Shown: positions 24,308-38,243, counted from the first letter of the stretch. The stretch: 64,000 bases of DNA from Purshia tridentata (GCA_003254885.1 QANT01006070.1:1-64000), one strand, 5' to 3'. Numbers and translations: made by a program. Notes: generated by a model not told the origin, from the sequence alone.

Positions 24308-27300
24308 TCATTCAGCAACCAGCGATTCCACCCTATCATCTCCCACAGCAACCATCTTGAACTGAGGCTTGGACGGAAACACAAAAATAGTAGATGCAGC
24401 AATTGAGGGCTGAAACCCAGTTGAATATCTAACTGAGGTCAAAGTGAATTTGGGTAGCTGTTGTGCACCCGAGGCAAGTGGCACAAGCTTGTAACCGATA
24501 ATGTGCTCAGATTTTGGAAGAATAAAAATGGTGTCATTGTGAGACCCAGATAATACAAAACTTTGTACATCTGCCAATGAAATTTTGGCCTCCTGAAGCA
24601 ATTCCGTTTGGTTCTGGATTTTAACAAAATATGTGAAAGGATCTCCAAGGATTGCGTAAGGAGGACACTCCAAACTCGCAACCAGAGGTGATGACTCCAG
24701 ATTCACATCAGGAAGTCTGTGTTTAGTTAAAACGGAAGCTGTAGAACCAGATTGCTCATCAGTCCCAGAATTTCTTCTCCATCTAATACACACATCACCT
24801 AATTTAAGCTTTAAAGAATTCGTCTCAGAAGTGATGGTATAAACCTTCTTGAACTCTTCTCCTGGAACAAGAAGGGCAGGGTCTAAAAGGTCCTCACCTC
24901 CATGTTGCACAGAACATGACCTTTCAGTGCCATCATTGTCATCTACTTCAAGAGACAAGGATAGAAACTGAAGTGGCACCTCGGAACAGTTCTTTGCACT
25001 AACAACAAGTATACTAGTTTCATTCAAAGGCATTGATGCTGACTGATCAGAATCAGGAACTGGCTTTATCCTAGAAAGCAACAATGGGTACCGCCGGAAT
25101 GGAAGCATCAAGCGATGGCTAATTATGATTGCACTCTTTCCTTCAATCTGCAAGCTCTTGTGGACATTAACTTTTTGTGCGTTTGATTCATTCTTATCTG
25201 GAGAATAACCCAATGAGACATAGAGCATAATTGGTTTGGGTCTGTTCCACTTGATTTCCAATTTGCAGGACCAAGAGTCTCCACTTTTGAGAAAAGGAAC
25301 AGAAACCAATCCAAAAGACTCTTGAATTTTCTTAATTTCATCAGTATTCAATTGGGATTCATCTTCTCCTTCTGGTCCAGAAATACCAAGAAGTTCAACA
25401 TGATGAGTATCCATAGATGGTTCTGTTTCCCTTGGACTGAACAAACTACCTCCCCTTACATCCACCAGATTGATCTTTAACTCACCAGAGTTAACATCAT
25501 GGCCCTTGGACGTGATAGTTACAGGTACTATGAAGCTCTCTCCAATAAATGCAGGGCCAGAAGCACCTAAATTAAGATCCACTTCTGGGTCTGGTTCTTC
25601 AACCTGAGTAGCCTTCTGACCAGAGAATGCCAGAGCAGGGTCCTTGGTTGGGTATGTAACCACACGATCTTCAAATTTCCAAAGAGGCAACTCATCCATT
25701 GAAGCAGGACTTTCAGCTCTGCAACAGATTGTGAAGTGGGGTCCCATTTTTGCAATAACAGATATGCATTCAAGCTTTCCACTTTGATCTGAATAGTCAA
25801 AGAATTGTGTTACGACTAGAGAACTATATAAGGGGGGCATTTTAGATGATCTAACAATACTATCAAGGATATTAAGATGAACCCCTGGTACAGAAAGGAG
25901 GAATGCAGGAAATAATTTAAATATCAAGCATAAAGCAATTACTCAAAAACTGGCTAATAGACCAATTGAGCAATAAGTTTGCCCAACTCCCAATTAAATT
26001 GCTGTATGAACCACATAGGCTTCCACAAATGAATTGAACTGCAATCACTTATGTGATATAATAATTACTTGCGGTAGAGCAGAAAAATATATTTTACAAA
26101 CCCAAACAAACTTTAATATAATATTCTCTCCATAGGGAAAAAAAAAAAATTTGACTTATGCACACAACTCACAAAACATCTAAGCTGATTGTGATTTGTG
26201 AGTCTGTGACAGATAAATATAATGGGTCATCAGTTGCATTTATTTAGATGTTATGACTTGAGCAGTCTATTCTAACATGAACTAGTAATATCACAAGATT
26301 GGGGAGGCATATCAAGATGTAGCCAGATAGGTCTGAATACTCTACTGAATCTGATATCGTAGAGTACATCAAGCTCATGTTATATGTCAGGTAATATTGA
26401 CTGCATGCATATCAGAATGAACCTAATGTATAATCTGAACACTATAGAATGCAGAATAGAATCTTTGTTTTACCAGATTTGATGTCATATGTCAATCGCA
26501 GCCATTTATTTGTAGAAAGTTCCAAAGAAGAAGCAGTCTCTATTCGGCGACCCGGTTGACCATCAATCACGGTGGCTACATGAGGCCTTTGGCCATTCAT
26601 GATGATAAAGTTACAATCAGACTGATTGAACTGCACTTCTAATTGATCAATCTCAAAATTAAGTGGTAATTGTGACAGAAGTGACAGTGTGACCAATGTG
26701 GATGAGCCAGGCTTGATTATGTGTTCATGAAAAGCAACTGACGCAAGAAGTACCAATCTAAGGGGACTGACGAGATCAATTTCGAGGTGAAGTGAACTAT
26801 CACCATTTTCAATTGATGCCAACCCCGGTTCTCTGCTAACAAGCCCAAAAACTTCTTTGTGTATTGTTTCTCTTTGTTGGAGAGTTGCAGGCCCAGCTGG
26901 ACCAGATTCTTCAAATCTGAAAGACTGAATACCAGTATCAGTTGATATGGGGAGCGCAGCCATTTCAAAGGAGTACTCTATAAAATCTTTAACTCTACTA
27001 TGTTTCCTTGTACATTCACGCAGGTAACCCAATACCTCCCACAACAAAGTGACCCAACCCTCTTGTCTGTATAGACTTGCAATGTCATCAAAAAGCTGTT
27101 TTGAATTGCTAAAATCAGCTACAGAATAATATTCTCTGGCCATCTGGAACTCACAAAATGAGCTCATTCTCCTGACTTTAAGATTATTGTATGATTCACA
27201 AGATTTTTTGAGTAAAGCAATAATTTCAAAGGAATCTTGGAACCTTTTTCCTTCAGAAATAGCATAACGCATATACTCTTCATCAGTAAGGCTGCAAGTT

Positions 27301-29324
27301 CAATAAAACTTAGCAGGCTTTAGTAATAGAACATGCAAATCAAGAAGTTCACGGTATTGATTAACAAAGACTTACGGTTGCATGACAAATGCATCCCCTT
27401 GCTCAATTAATCGAGCAAACTGACCCAAATAGGATGAAGGTACCACAGATTCAGTGCTACAATCGACCTCGCCTTCTGACATTGACACCGCAAATTCCAA
27501 CGAAGATCTCTTCTCCTTCAAGTAGTGAGCAGCTAACTGTTTCAAGATTAAAGTTTGATGCATCAACACAGCAGAAAGTATAATCTGACTATTAATCAGA
27601 GCTAATCAAATTTTTGATCAATCATTCTAAATGGAAAAAAAAGAAGAAAAAAAAAGACTATTATGGGTTGATTATACAATCTGATTTGGTAGCAACCGGA
27701 GAAATCCTAACCAAGCAGCAGCTTCTTTGAATTGCAAGCAATTGCAACAGTTAGAAAGCGGGCACCAAAACTATCATGATGGTTATAGAAGTTTAAGGAA
27801 ATATTCCATGGCAGTCTTTAATTTGATATAAATTAGATGCTAGGCCTGCTCACCTGATAGTAATGAGCTGGCTGAAATTCCCACTCAGACAAACGTCTGT
27901 CTGCAGTGCCTATAGCTAGAGGTGAAATGCTTTGAATGACTGCTGAACTTCTCTCCAGCAACTCGGCAAACACCAAGAACTGTCTACTCATCCACTCCCA
28001 GTGAAGAAATATAGCTTCTGGGGCTCCTATGAGCTTTCTGTACGAAGCATTGTGCTGGCGGAACCACGCAACTGCTTCTATAATCTTTCCACCATGCAAT
28101 AACAAGGTTGCAATCTTGAAATGCAATTGCTCAGCAATAGTTTTTATCTCAATTAAGCGTTGAATCGCCAACAAAATAGTTGGTGCCCCAGCAATCGCCT
28201 GCAAAAAAAAATATAAATATAACAAAATTGAACATGTGGGAAGCTATGAACCATCTCAACCAAGGCAGATTTGTATTGATATCGATATTGGGTTGGGAAG
28301 CAAAAAACAAAAGTACCTCCCGAAGGGTGTGATATGCATCTTCATAAAACCTTAAAGCTTCAACCCAGTCTCTTCTGAACTCGGCATATACGGCAACCTA
28401 GAAATAATTCATGAAAGTTGGGCATACAATGAGCAACAAATAACAGCAAACTGTTGAAAATGAAAGAGATTCTGATGATGATGACGAAAACTAATAATGC
28501 CCTACTTTGAAGGAAAAGCGAATGCTGAAGTCAATTGGATTCGAAGACTTCCTCTCAATACGCGCTTTAATCCTTCGTCCTTCATCTCTGTAATACTTGC
28601 TGGCTAGCTCTGCAAATACACTTCCCAACCTGCACTAACCGTCAAACTCAATGCAATTTCTTACTATAAATTACTAATAATTACTAATTACTACTAACTG
28701 CGTCACCTGTGAAGCGATTGCTTGAGTTGCGAAGCATCGTTCGGGTAAAAAGTGAGAATGTACTTGGCATCTACCTCCGCGCGCTTCCGTACAGCAACCA
28801 TTTGATCTTCCGAGATATCCTCTGCATCAAATCAAATCACAAATTTGAAAACTGAAAAATTAAAGACGAAGAAGGCGAAGACGGAGTAGTTTCAGTTACG
28901 GACCGTTGGGATTGGAGTAGACGACGACGAGGACCAATTTGATGTTCCTGCCGCGAAGAAGTGCTTTGAGGTTGTCGATTTCGGAGCAGAGCTCGAGCCA
29001 CTGTGCCGGATCGCCGGAGACCCGATCCCAGGAGAGGAGAGCGGAGACCACGGCGGGAATCTTGGTACGGTGCTTGAGTAGCCAATCGCGCTTCAAAATT
29101 CCGGCGGGAGGGGCGGGGGAGGAGTCGCCGGGAGTGGAAGTGGGCTTGGGCTTGGGCGGAGTGAGGAGGAGAGAGAGCTTGGAGAGGTCCGGCAAAGCCA
29201 GAGTGTTGATTGGGGGGTCGAGGGAGTGGAGGTGGCTGGTTATGGAGGCGTGGAGCTCTGAACATCCCACCACGGAGATCAGGCTCACCGGTGGACTCCT
29301 CATTTCTTCTGGGTATTCTTCCAT
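24308..29324 (-). CDS. trafficking protein particle complex subunit 11 (TRAPPC11, foie gras)
   Basis: Subunit of the TRAPP complex, a tethering and Rab-activating complex acting at the Golgi/trans-Golgi. Eight exons: 29324-28904, 28821-28707, 28629-28506, 28397-28317, 28198-27854, 27536-27376, 27291-26474 and 25884-24308. GT-AG, phases matching, 1213 residues, close to plant TRAPPC11. The N-terminal part includes SLISVVGCSELH and the VVVYSNPNEDISEDQMVAVRKR region. The foie-gras repeat-like helical middle follows (VYAEFRRDWVEALRFYEDAY, FKIATLLLHGG, AVAWFRQHNASY, FLVFAELLE). The C-terminal half, with its long last exon, is beta-rich and matches the gryzun region (LDSIVRSSKMPPLYSS, LPDVNLESSPLVASLECPPY, FVKIQNQTELLQE). 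The exon 1 donor was placed at 28904 because it alone restores the frame into EDISED. The ATG at 29324 starts MEEYPEEMRSPP. The order and size leave little doubt about the family. Confidence 0.93.
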
Positions 29325-31224
29325 CTTAGATGATGATGATGATGAAGAAGAAGTTCGTCTTCTTCGACTTGCTTTTACAGATTCAAGTCACTCTTCTTAT
29401 GGTTAATGGCATCCATGAATTGGATTATTGGGCTTACCATAAGCTTTTAGCTTTGGGCTTTTTTTTTTTTATTTGGTCCAAAGCTTTGTGATAAAAATTA
29501 ATAAAGAAAAAAGAAGAAGGTAATATACATATAATTACTAATGACCTTAGTTTTTAAAACAATTATTAATTTGATATGAATCTGATATGAGCCTGAATAA
29601 TATTTCCCTCAAATGATGGACAAAATTCTTCTTTTAATAATATTATAATATTGCTAGGTAGATTAAATGCTAGCAGGAGAGAAGATTAGAGGGAGGTGGT
29701 GTAATTACATTATCATCCTTGAACTTATTAATAAAATTATGAAAAAAAAAAAAAAAAACANNNNNNNNNNNNNNNAAAAAAAAAAAAAACACAGTTGACA
29801 TTTCTATATCAGACTTAGCAAACGAAGTTTCTACGTAATATAGATTATAGTTATATAGCAGGGAGAAAAATTGGATATTTTCAAGAGCATGTGTGAAGTT
29901 TTTTGTGGGTTCCATTACATGATCTGTCGTGCCAACTTGCATATGGTTAATATTTTAATCAATTATTCCACAATAAATAAACGATAAAGAAAGAGATAAG
30001 CATTGATGTGCTTCATTGCTAAGTAAACTACTCAGATTTTACAATTGCAAGATTGACAGATTCTTTGGCCTCTGTCAATCTGTGGCTATGCAAAATAAAA
30101 GAAGAAGAAGAAGAAGAAGAAGCTGCTTCAGATTCAGAATCAACCCTGGAAAAAGTGAAGAAACGCCAATTGAATAGACGGATTCAATTTTCAACAATGA
30201 CTTTCTGCTATGCAGTATGCACAGGAGGACACACGACAAATAAATACAACGTGAGGCATTTCTCACCAATGTGTACAAGAAATTGACTATGGAACCCATA
30301 TCTTGGGTCCAGACAACAAATCATATTTGATTCATAGTTACAGGGATAGGAGATTGGTTATTTACACATTTACAGTTTTATTATGCGGCTTGCCGGAAAC
30401 CATATCCAGCAAACCCACGTACCCACAGCATGCCAGTGGCTTCAGGCCAGGGCGGCACAACAGCATATTTTACAGACACAGGTGAAAAAGCAATCCATGC
30501 ATGCTCTTCCACGCTCATTACTCAGGGGTTCAGAATGACTCAACATCTAACAACTGACTTTTCAGTATCCTGATGACCAACATGAATGACCTGCAATGAT
30601 CAAATTTATCATACTCAGTACATTTATAAACCATCAAACAAATTTAAAGAAGAAACAATCCCTGGTTATTTTCAAAAGGCACTGATTCAGATGGGGACTA
30701 AACACCCACAAAATTCTAAATTTGAGGTTCATCCACAGTCAGGATCTTTGCTGGTTTTAATCCGGATTCATATAACTAAAAAGCATATAGAATTTCAGGT
30801 TATATATTATATCTATTAATAAAAAATTATGCTTCAGCACCATAATCTATTCCAACCGCATTGTAGAATATTCCAAAAAGATGTTGGTTTAAATTGCAAT
30901 TTTTCATGGTAGTTTTCATCTGTTCGAATGAGCATAGGCAACAATTCTATATTACAGCTATGGGTTTAAGTTGTTAACTAGTAAAATCTACTACATAAGG
31001 GGAAAACAGGTGTTACCTCTAGAAAGCAAAGATAATAACTTGCAAGGCTAGATTTAGAGCCTGCCACTTAAGTAGCAATAGCTTCTCTTAGTCCTGCTGC
31101 AATCTAAGGATTACCTGCATGGTTGACAAAGACAAATATCCAGCATAACTATGCAGAAATGTTAATAAACAGGTGAACAATGTGACTATATATACCTCAA
31201 GATGTGACCTTTCTGATTTACCAC
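29325..31224. other. intergenic with assembly gap and GAA microsatellite
   Basis: Holds the TRAPPC11 5' flank, a 15-base N gap (29761-29775) bordered on both sides by poly-A, a (GAA)n tract near 30099-30122 and AT-rich sequence. The part from about 30300 to 31224 is probably the 3' UTR and downstream region of the RRM gene on the minus strand. No coding sequence recognised. Confidence 0.5.
29761..29775. other. assembly gap (15 N)
   Basis: Fifteen undetermined bases inside a long poly-A tract. This is a scaffolding or homopolymer artefact; true length unknown. Confidence 0.95.
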
Positions 31225-33470
31225 TCAACCTGCAGTTTGATCAGAACCACTGGTGAATTGAGGAGAATTAGTGGGAAGTAGAATCTGCGCCTGTCCTGGA
31301 GCTGGTGCAGCTATACCTGAGAAAACCAAGGAATCCAGAGTCACTGCATTTATACACGAACTATGTTAACCACAAACACTTATTGTTGACTTCCATAGGT
31401 GCTGCCATGCTGTATGATCATATACGTATCACAAATGCTTACGAGGGTGCACAGGCATAATATGAGTTGCCATGAACAAGGTACAATTTATGAATCTTCA
31501 CAAATCAGGAGAGTGTCTTCTAAGGAACTTTTAATGCAAAGCTGACAAAACATTATTTATTTATTCCAGAAGCTGAAAAAGCTATAATAAATTACAAGAA
31601 TGATGTTTTATTCTTATAAATGGGAAGATTTTGGAAGGAGAATGTTGCCTGTAGGATATGGTGTTTGAATTGTGGGAATGGCAGCTGGGGATGCTCCACC
31701 GGCATTGGGCCCACCGAATTGCATTACATGATGCCCTGGAATACCATAGCTTTGGACTGCTGTATACCCATGACTACCAGAGAGAGAATGACCCAATTGT
31801 CCATATGAATATGCACTTGTGCCTGGTACCCCATACATCTGAAGGTATTGCTGATTCATGTACGGACTGTAGACACCCTGGTAAAAGTTGATGGACACAA
31901 AATGGTAGCAGGATAGTTAGCTTTCCTACAATCATGCACTGTTCTTATACTCTCTAATCCCAAATGAAAACTTTGAAATCATATATTAAAATACTGACCT
32001 GTGGGTAGACAAATTCAGGTCCATATGCTGTGTACCTGCAATAAAGAAATTGATGAATCTCTTGAGATGATAAAACACAAGGAGTTTTCACATTGTAAGG
32101 AACCCAAGGTTCCTGTCAAGCATTTTTAGATGGTTACTAGTTAAGCGACCAGAAATTAAGGGTTTAGAAAGAATTGTTGCTTTTCACACAAAACCCTCTG
32201 TTCTTTGTAAAAGGAGATGTGACACTATCGCACAAACATAAAGCTACAAAGCAGAGAAACCAAAATAACATTTTTATTAAATATCATTCCTTGCCTTTTG
32301 GACAGCTTAATGCTAGTAAGTCCCTGTGTTAGTCAAGCATATCTCAGTCTCTCAACAAACAATAAATGATAACAAACTTTGGTATAAAATTGCCCAAAGA
32401 AACAACTTATATCTCCTGTAAATTTCTACTGTAAAGATGAACTTAGCTAGCAAAAGTTTCGGTGTTTTTTTTTTTTTTGGCCAGGGCAAAAGTTTCGGTG
32501 TTTAATTACTCAAAATAATAACAGTAGTTCATCATAAAAGGTCTGAGATGAACACACGTAATTGATAATTTCACTCAAAGGGAAATGGTTGATGAAAAAA
32601 CACCCAATCAGATAGTTCTCATTTGTTTGAAGCTGAATGTTGCACTTTGAACTGAGAGAAGCTGAGCCAAATTGCATAAAGCTCAACTCAACTGGCCTCA
32701 AGTGGTGATCTTGAGATGAAACTTCAAAAAAGTCTAGTGCTTGAAAATTGAGAACTCACCCATATGAAGGGTACACAAACCCAGGCTGGTAAGCAGCATG
32801 AGGAAGAGGGTGGTGGTAAGCAGCAGGGTTCGCCATGTAAGCAGCTCTTGGTGGCTGCACACGTCCAAGGATTGGAGGTGCTGGTGATCTGAGTTGCCCT
32901 ATAAAAATTCACCAAAGCAACCATTTTGAAAGCAAATCAAGCATTAAAAAGGTAGTAGGTGTGTACCCAATAGAGCAAAATGGAGATAGATAGATAGATA
33001 CCATGAAAAGGGAAAGATGGGCGAGGACGACCGAGAGAGGCAAGATTACAATTAGCCCTGCGACCATCAATAACAGGATTGGGGTCCGTACAAGCCCTTC
33101 TCGCAGAATCGGGATCACGAAATGTGACCTACACCTCCACACAGACAAACCAACCAAAGCGAAAGAAAAATTAAATACAATTCAATCAAATATATGTTTG
33201 TCTCTGGGGGGGAGAGAGAGAGAGATGGGTGCTCACGAAACCGTAGCCCTTGGATCGGGCGGTGTTCTTATCGGTGATGACGACAGCCTCGAGGATGTCG
33301 CCGAACTGCTCGAAGTGGCGGCGGAGGGTGTCGCTCTGGGTCTCCCAGGCCAGCCCTCCCACGAACACCTTCGTCAACGTTGTGTCCCCAAATGGCGAAT
33401 TGAACAGCTGAACCCCTTGTTGCTGTTGTTGATGGTGATGATGGTGTTGTTGTTGATGATGGTAAGCCAT
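31225..33470 (-). CDS. RRM-domain RNA-binding protein (RBM24/38-like, plant)
   Basis: Single-RRM protein expected to bind single-stranded RNA in nucleus or cytoplasm; the target is unknown. Six exons: 33470-33237, 33128-33002, 32898-32760, 32035-31999, 31877-31649 and 31316-31225, giving 285 residues. A His/Gln-rich start (residues 3-18) precedes the RRM at about 33-110, with RNP2 KVFVGGLAW and RNP1 KGYGFVTF, the latter split by intron 1. After [10 protein letters not shown] the protein is a low-complexity Pro/Tyr/Gly-rich tail ([38 protein letters not shown]) of the kind that favours self-association. Intron 5 starts with GC (31648-31647): CAG|GCAACA. Using it gives [20 protein letters not shown] in frame, whereas reading on gives a short tail ending at 31614. 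The downstream exon also has a possible donor overlapping the stop (GCAG|GTTGAG). Family is sure; the last border is an inference. Confidence 0.88.
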
Positions 33471-33960
33471 ATACACATGCACATGAATATATCTATACAG
33501 ACACAGAGAGAGAAACACACACGAAAACAGACACAAGAATACAGAGCGCAGAACAGAACAATAAGATCAGGGCAGGAAATTCAGGTCACGTGAGAGGTGG
33601 ACCCAGAAGAAGAAGAGGGCGAGTTCCCATGGTTTCTACTACTACTGGGTTTGGCTTTAGAAACCCTACCCCTAGTGGGTTACTGAGTCACTGTTGGTAC
33701 GGTCGAGAGCAGTAGAGTAGACCCAATTCAAAAGTAGAAAACAGAGTTTTTGGGTTTTCAGAGACAGAGACTCGGAGAGAGAGAGAGAGAGAGAGTATGA
33801 ATTATGAAATGATCGAATTGGTTGATTAATTAGAATTAAACCCCGACTTCAAAAACTGAAAAGCAAAAGCCAAAAGGAAGACAAACACAAACACACTATT
33901 TATTAGTACTAAAGTTTACGATTTATTAGTTTAGATGTGATCATATAAATGCCTCAGGCC
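33471..33960. other. 5' flank of the RRM gene with GA microsatellite
   Basis: GA-rich repeat at 33776-33795 and a second purine-rich tract belong to the likely leader and promoter of the RRM gene, read on the minus strand as CT repeats. No TATA box stands out. Confidence 0.4.
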
Positions 33961-35574
33961 CCGGAGCTGAGCTGTTCTTTCTTTCTCCCCCTTTCCTTTT
34001 TCAGAATCTTCCCGACATTTTCATCACTCACTATTATTGTTCTTCTTCTTATTATTAATACTATTTTCTATTTTACCAATTATAAGAAAAAACAAATGCT
34101 CGTTAAAACTTTTCCAACACCTTCTTAAAATATCACATTACAATATTACGAATCATTTAAATTATATAAAACTTTAAGTTTTTACTCTTAATCATTGTAC
34201 ACAAGAGCGTGTTATAATTTAAAAAATTAATAATACTACATTAACATGTCACGTAATTTTATCGTCATATGTAAAAATATTTCTTATAACATAACAAATT
34301 ATGTATACTAATGATAATTATTTTTCATTTTATTAAAAGAGATCTAAGTTCCAGTTACCATATTCAAAAGGAAAACTTACAGTTATTCTTGAACAGAAAG
34401 ATCTAAATTTATAAACTGGTGGTGGGGTCTAAGTGTAACCACCGTTTTATACATAGCTCAAGATGCTAAACAATGCCCAACTCTATTGCATTCTCAAAGA
34501 GTGAAGCAATATATAAATATATATACACTGTCAAAACTCAAAAGTACATCAGGTGAATATGGAGGAAATGGACAAGAAGGCATTTGCTTCTGCTTGTGAA
34601 TAACAAATTACGCTTGAAAATCAGACCCTTTAAGTGGATAGAGATGACCATTTTTGGTGAAAGCTACGCTTACAGATAAAAAAAAAAATGAGGATGATGG
34701 AGGCTACTGTGCTGTTGAATTTATAACTGTGATTAATTGCTCATGTATGGTTGAAAAAGAATACAAAACAGTTTGTGGCCAACAAACAAAAAAAGAATAC
34801 AAAACAGTCGCTCTCAGTCTCTCACCCACGTAGGAGTGCTATATGTTAGCCTAGGAGCCTTAACAACTAAACTTCGATTCAATGGGTAGTTGGCTGTATT
34901 AGGCTTGGAGTGAATTCCAAAGAGGATCGAATTTAATCACAGAAGCTTCGTACCAAGTTTCTAACTATGGAAAACCCTACCCTCTTTCCGAGCGCTGTCA
35001 ACTCATCAACTATTTTAATAATATCACTATTTCTTTTTTGTGAAAACAATAAGATTGCATTTAAACAGTAAAAAATGCATAGAAGATAAAAGTTATGGTA
35101 AAAAGTTCTATAACAATAGGGTTAAAAGCTAATCGCTTTTGGCCAAAAATAAAAATAAAAAAATAAGCTAAACGCTCGATAAAAACCTAATCTCGTAACG
35201 TCGATATCAAGTAGACACTATAGTCGCCAAACAGAGCCAGCGAAGCGTCATAGAAAATAGCGAACTTATCACGTTTTGATCTACAATCCAACCAACATTT
35301 CTAAATTGAATCTAACAGTAGCCCAAGGTAGCAAGTCGGGCTGTAGTAACTAGCAGGACTGCTACTAGCAAACATAATGACCTCTTTACATGAGAACCAG
35401 AGCCAAACTAGAAGAAAGAGTTCCAGAGATAGAAGACGGCGTTTGGGGGTGACAGCTAGGGCTAATTCTTTAAAGGTAACTTTTTCTAAACCCCCTAATT
35501 ACCAAAACATTTTTTCTAAGCCTCCACTTATCTAGAAACTCTCTAAAAACCTCCTAAAATTTATAATACTTCTT

Positions 35575-35710
35575 TGACCCTTCTGACACGCTTTAATACG
35601 AATTGACGCACGCTGACATGGTCTAACGTTCACGCTGACGCACTTTGACACGAACTGACGCGCGCCCAGTATAACTGTATTTTAATACAGTTACACTTCA
35701 ATACAGTTAC
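35575..35710. repeat. GACGC-rich imperfect repeats and a palindrome
   Basis: Two about 29-bp blocks resemble each other (gacacgctttaatacgaatt... and gacgcactttgacacgaact..., about three quarters identical). They stand out as GC-rich in an AT-rich region. They are followed by a perfect 10-bp inverted repeat, taactgtatt/aatacagtta (35672-35693), and a further direct copy of aatacagttacac. Confidence 0.5.
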
Positions 35711-37796
35711 ACTGTTATTGAAATTGAAATTGAAACTTAATTTCAGAAATACAATTACATTGAAAAATAACTACAAATAATTAACTATTATTTTTTAACA
35801 AAAAAAACTTGCAAGCCCATCAAAAAATAAAAAAGCAATTACACATATAAACATGAGTTTATCTTTCTTATCTAGTGATAAAGAGAGATATACAAAAATT
35901 ATACATTCATAATAGGTAACCTTTTTTTTCCTTCAGACAAATTAAAAGATATAATCAAATATTCTGGCATATCCCAAATCAGTTGGATGCATGACCGAAC
36001 CTTTTCACAATATTTTTGTGATTAGAGTTGATTAGGTATTGATGTCAACAAGTATTTTAAAACGTAATTTTATTTGATCATACTTTATGTGTGAGCCTGT
36101 GTCCTAAAAGTTATTTGTGAACAAACACATTTGGATGGAACTTGGAAGAAACAATATCATGTTGGAAGATGAACATTTGTGTTTTTTTCAGACCAAAAAA
36201 AATATATATGAACATCTTTTTGGGCTAATTGAGCATAAAATTTGGATAAAAAACTCGGATATCCAAACCAAACCCAATTAACGAGCCCATCTTTAGGCCA
36301 TGATGAACAGAGTAATATGAGCTTTCCATGGGTGGGCTTGGGTATTACTTCTCCTATATTTTGGGCTTTCTCTAAGAAACAGAGGAATATTGACACATAG
36401 AAAATCCATAACTTGGGATATGGGTTGGGCAAAGTGTAAAATGCATATATAATTTGGACTTAGAAATTCAATTGGATTATATGTTTTATTTATTTTTACT
36501 TATTTTAATTGTAAAATAAAAAATGTTACAAATTTATTTATATCTTTTACTCTCTACCTCAAATAATAAAGGAACAAAAAGCTGTGATGGTCAAAAGAAA
36601 GAAAAGCACTCTAATATTGGAATTATGCTACATTAAAAATTGTATTAAACAATTAATTAACCAAACAAACATCTTATGAGGTGCTTTTATTTACTCTTTA
36701 AAAAAACTCATCGAATTTGAATTGCTTTGATAGTCCAAAATCCTTTAGTCTAGTAATATTCTCCTCACTTTGTTAAAAACATTCATGGGTCCGTTCAAAT
36801 CTCATGAATGAGACTTAATTTGATATTCTTGGTGTGCAATTTATTTTATTTTATTGTTTAAGAAAAAGATATAATTGGATAAATTTGTTATGAAGGAGAT
36901 GGACAACGAAGAACATGTCATAAACGTTTTTTTTTTTTTTTCGATTAGCATTATTTTATTCAACAAAAGTACGTTTTGAATCTTTGATTGATAAACACTA
37001 AACACTACCATTGAAGTGATAATTGATATGACCATTGATAAGAAATATGTGGATGCAAATTAAATGTTCCATGACAAACTTTTATTATCGCTAGTCATAT
37101 TTACACTTCCACACAATTAAGCCATCATAATTTTGGCCAGGATCATAATCACATTTCAATTACCAATCAATATATACAACTTAATTAACTGACACGTTTA
37201 AAATAGTAAGCAGGGCTTAAAATTGCTTACAGTTTGGTGTGATGGATCAAGATTAACCCAAGGGTCAAGTTTTATTTAAATAATTTTTGAATAAAAATTT
37301 AAAAAATAGATAGTTGGAATTGTTAAAATATTATATTGAATATGTCTTATAAAAAATTTCAGAAATAAAATTATTTACAGAATTTTCCAATTATCTTGAA
37401 AGGGCTTATATATGTTTAATAAATCGATTTATTGACTAGGCAATTAGCAAGAAACTCATGGTATTTACACATATGAATTAGTCTCTATTAATCGGCTCTC
37501 CAAGTGCTGCACACGTTCACAATGCGACGAGGTACACTTGCTTGCTTGGGTTGCACGTCATTTAATAATTAGCCATTGATTTTTTTTTTGGCCAAGATAA
37601 TTAGCCATTAATTGGTTTATCTTTTTTTGTTCTTTTCCCCAATTAGTAAATAAAATATATGTATATTATATAATTAATATCACAAAATGTTAAAATAAAT
37701 TTGTCAAGGCATACAGCAAAGATGATGTAGGGCCTTGGATACCCTTTTTTCTAGGAAAATGTTTTGCTCACCAAACAGCTCTCTTTTTTCTACCTA

Positions 37797-38243
37797 AGAG
37801 CATCTCCAAAAGACTATTCAAATGAAGAATTCTTCATTTTTTGAAGAGAGAGAAGAGTATTTTGGGCTCCAAAAGACCTTTCAAAATGAATATTGAATTG
37901 ACATTTTCATTTCTCTCTCTTCAAATCTAGGACCCTCTCTCCTCTCTTCAAATATTAATTGGTTTATAATTCTCATAAAATTTTCATTCTCTTTCCTTTA
38001 ATAATAAATTTTCAATTGAATAAATTAAACTTTAAAAATAAATAGTGCATAGAACAAATACAAAAATTAGTGAATAAAAAAAACAAATAATTAGTGCATA
38101 GAATAGATACAAAAATTTAAAATTAGAAGAGTCTTTTGGAGAGTAAAAAATTCAAATAGCATATATCACTCTTCAAATTGCCACATAGGTCATCAAATGT
38201 GAATTTAAAGAGTGATTTTGCAAGAGTCTTTTAGAGATGCTCT
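37797..38243. mobile_element. MITE, 447 bp, with ~22-bp terminal inverted repeats
   Basis: Left end AGAGCATCTCCAAAAGACTA and right end (reverse complement) AGAGCATCTCTAAAAGACTC agree at nearly every base. The interior is AT-rich with CTCTCTTC tracts and no coding. The GAGCATCTCC end is common among plant MITEs. Flanks read acctaa and tgaccgaa; no exact target duplication could be assigned. Confidence 0.8.

Noticed and set aside
28837-29406. Overlapping frames on both strands at the TRAPPC11 first exon
   Set aside because: Only the frame starting at 29324 continues in phase into conserved TRAPPC11 exons.
30053-30286. Plus-strand frame with a Glu run near 30099-30122
   Set aside because: The Glu run is only a GAA microsatellite; no similarity and it lies in the likely 3' region of the RRM gene.
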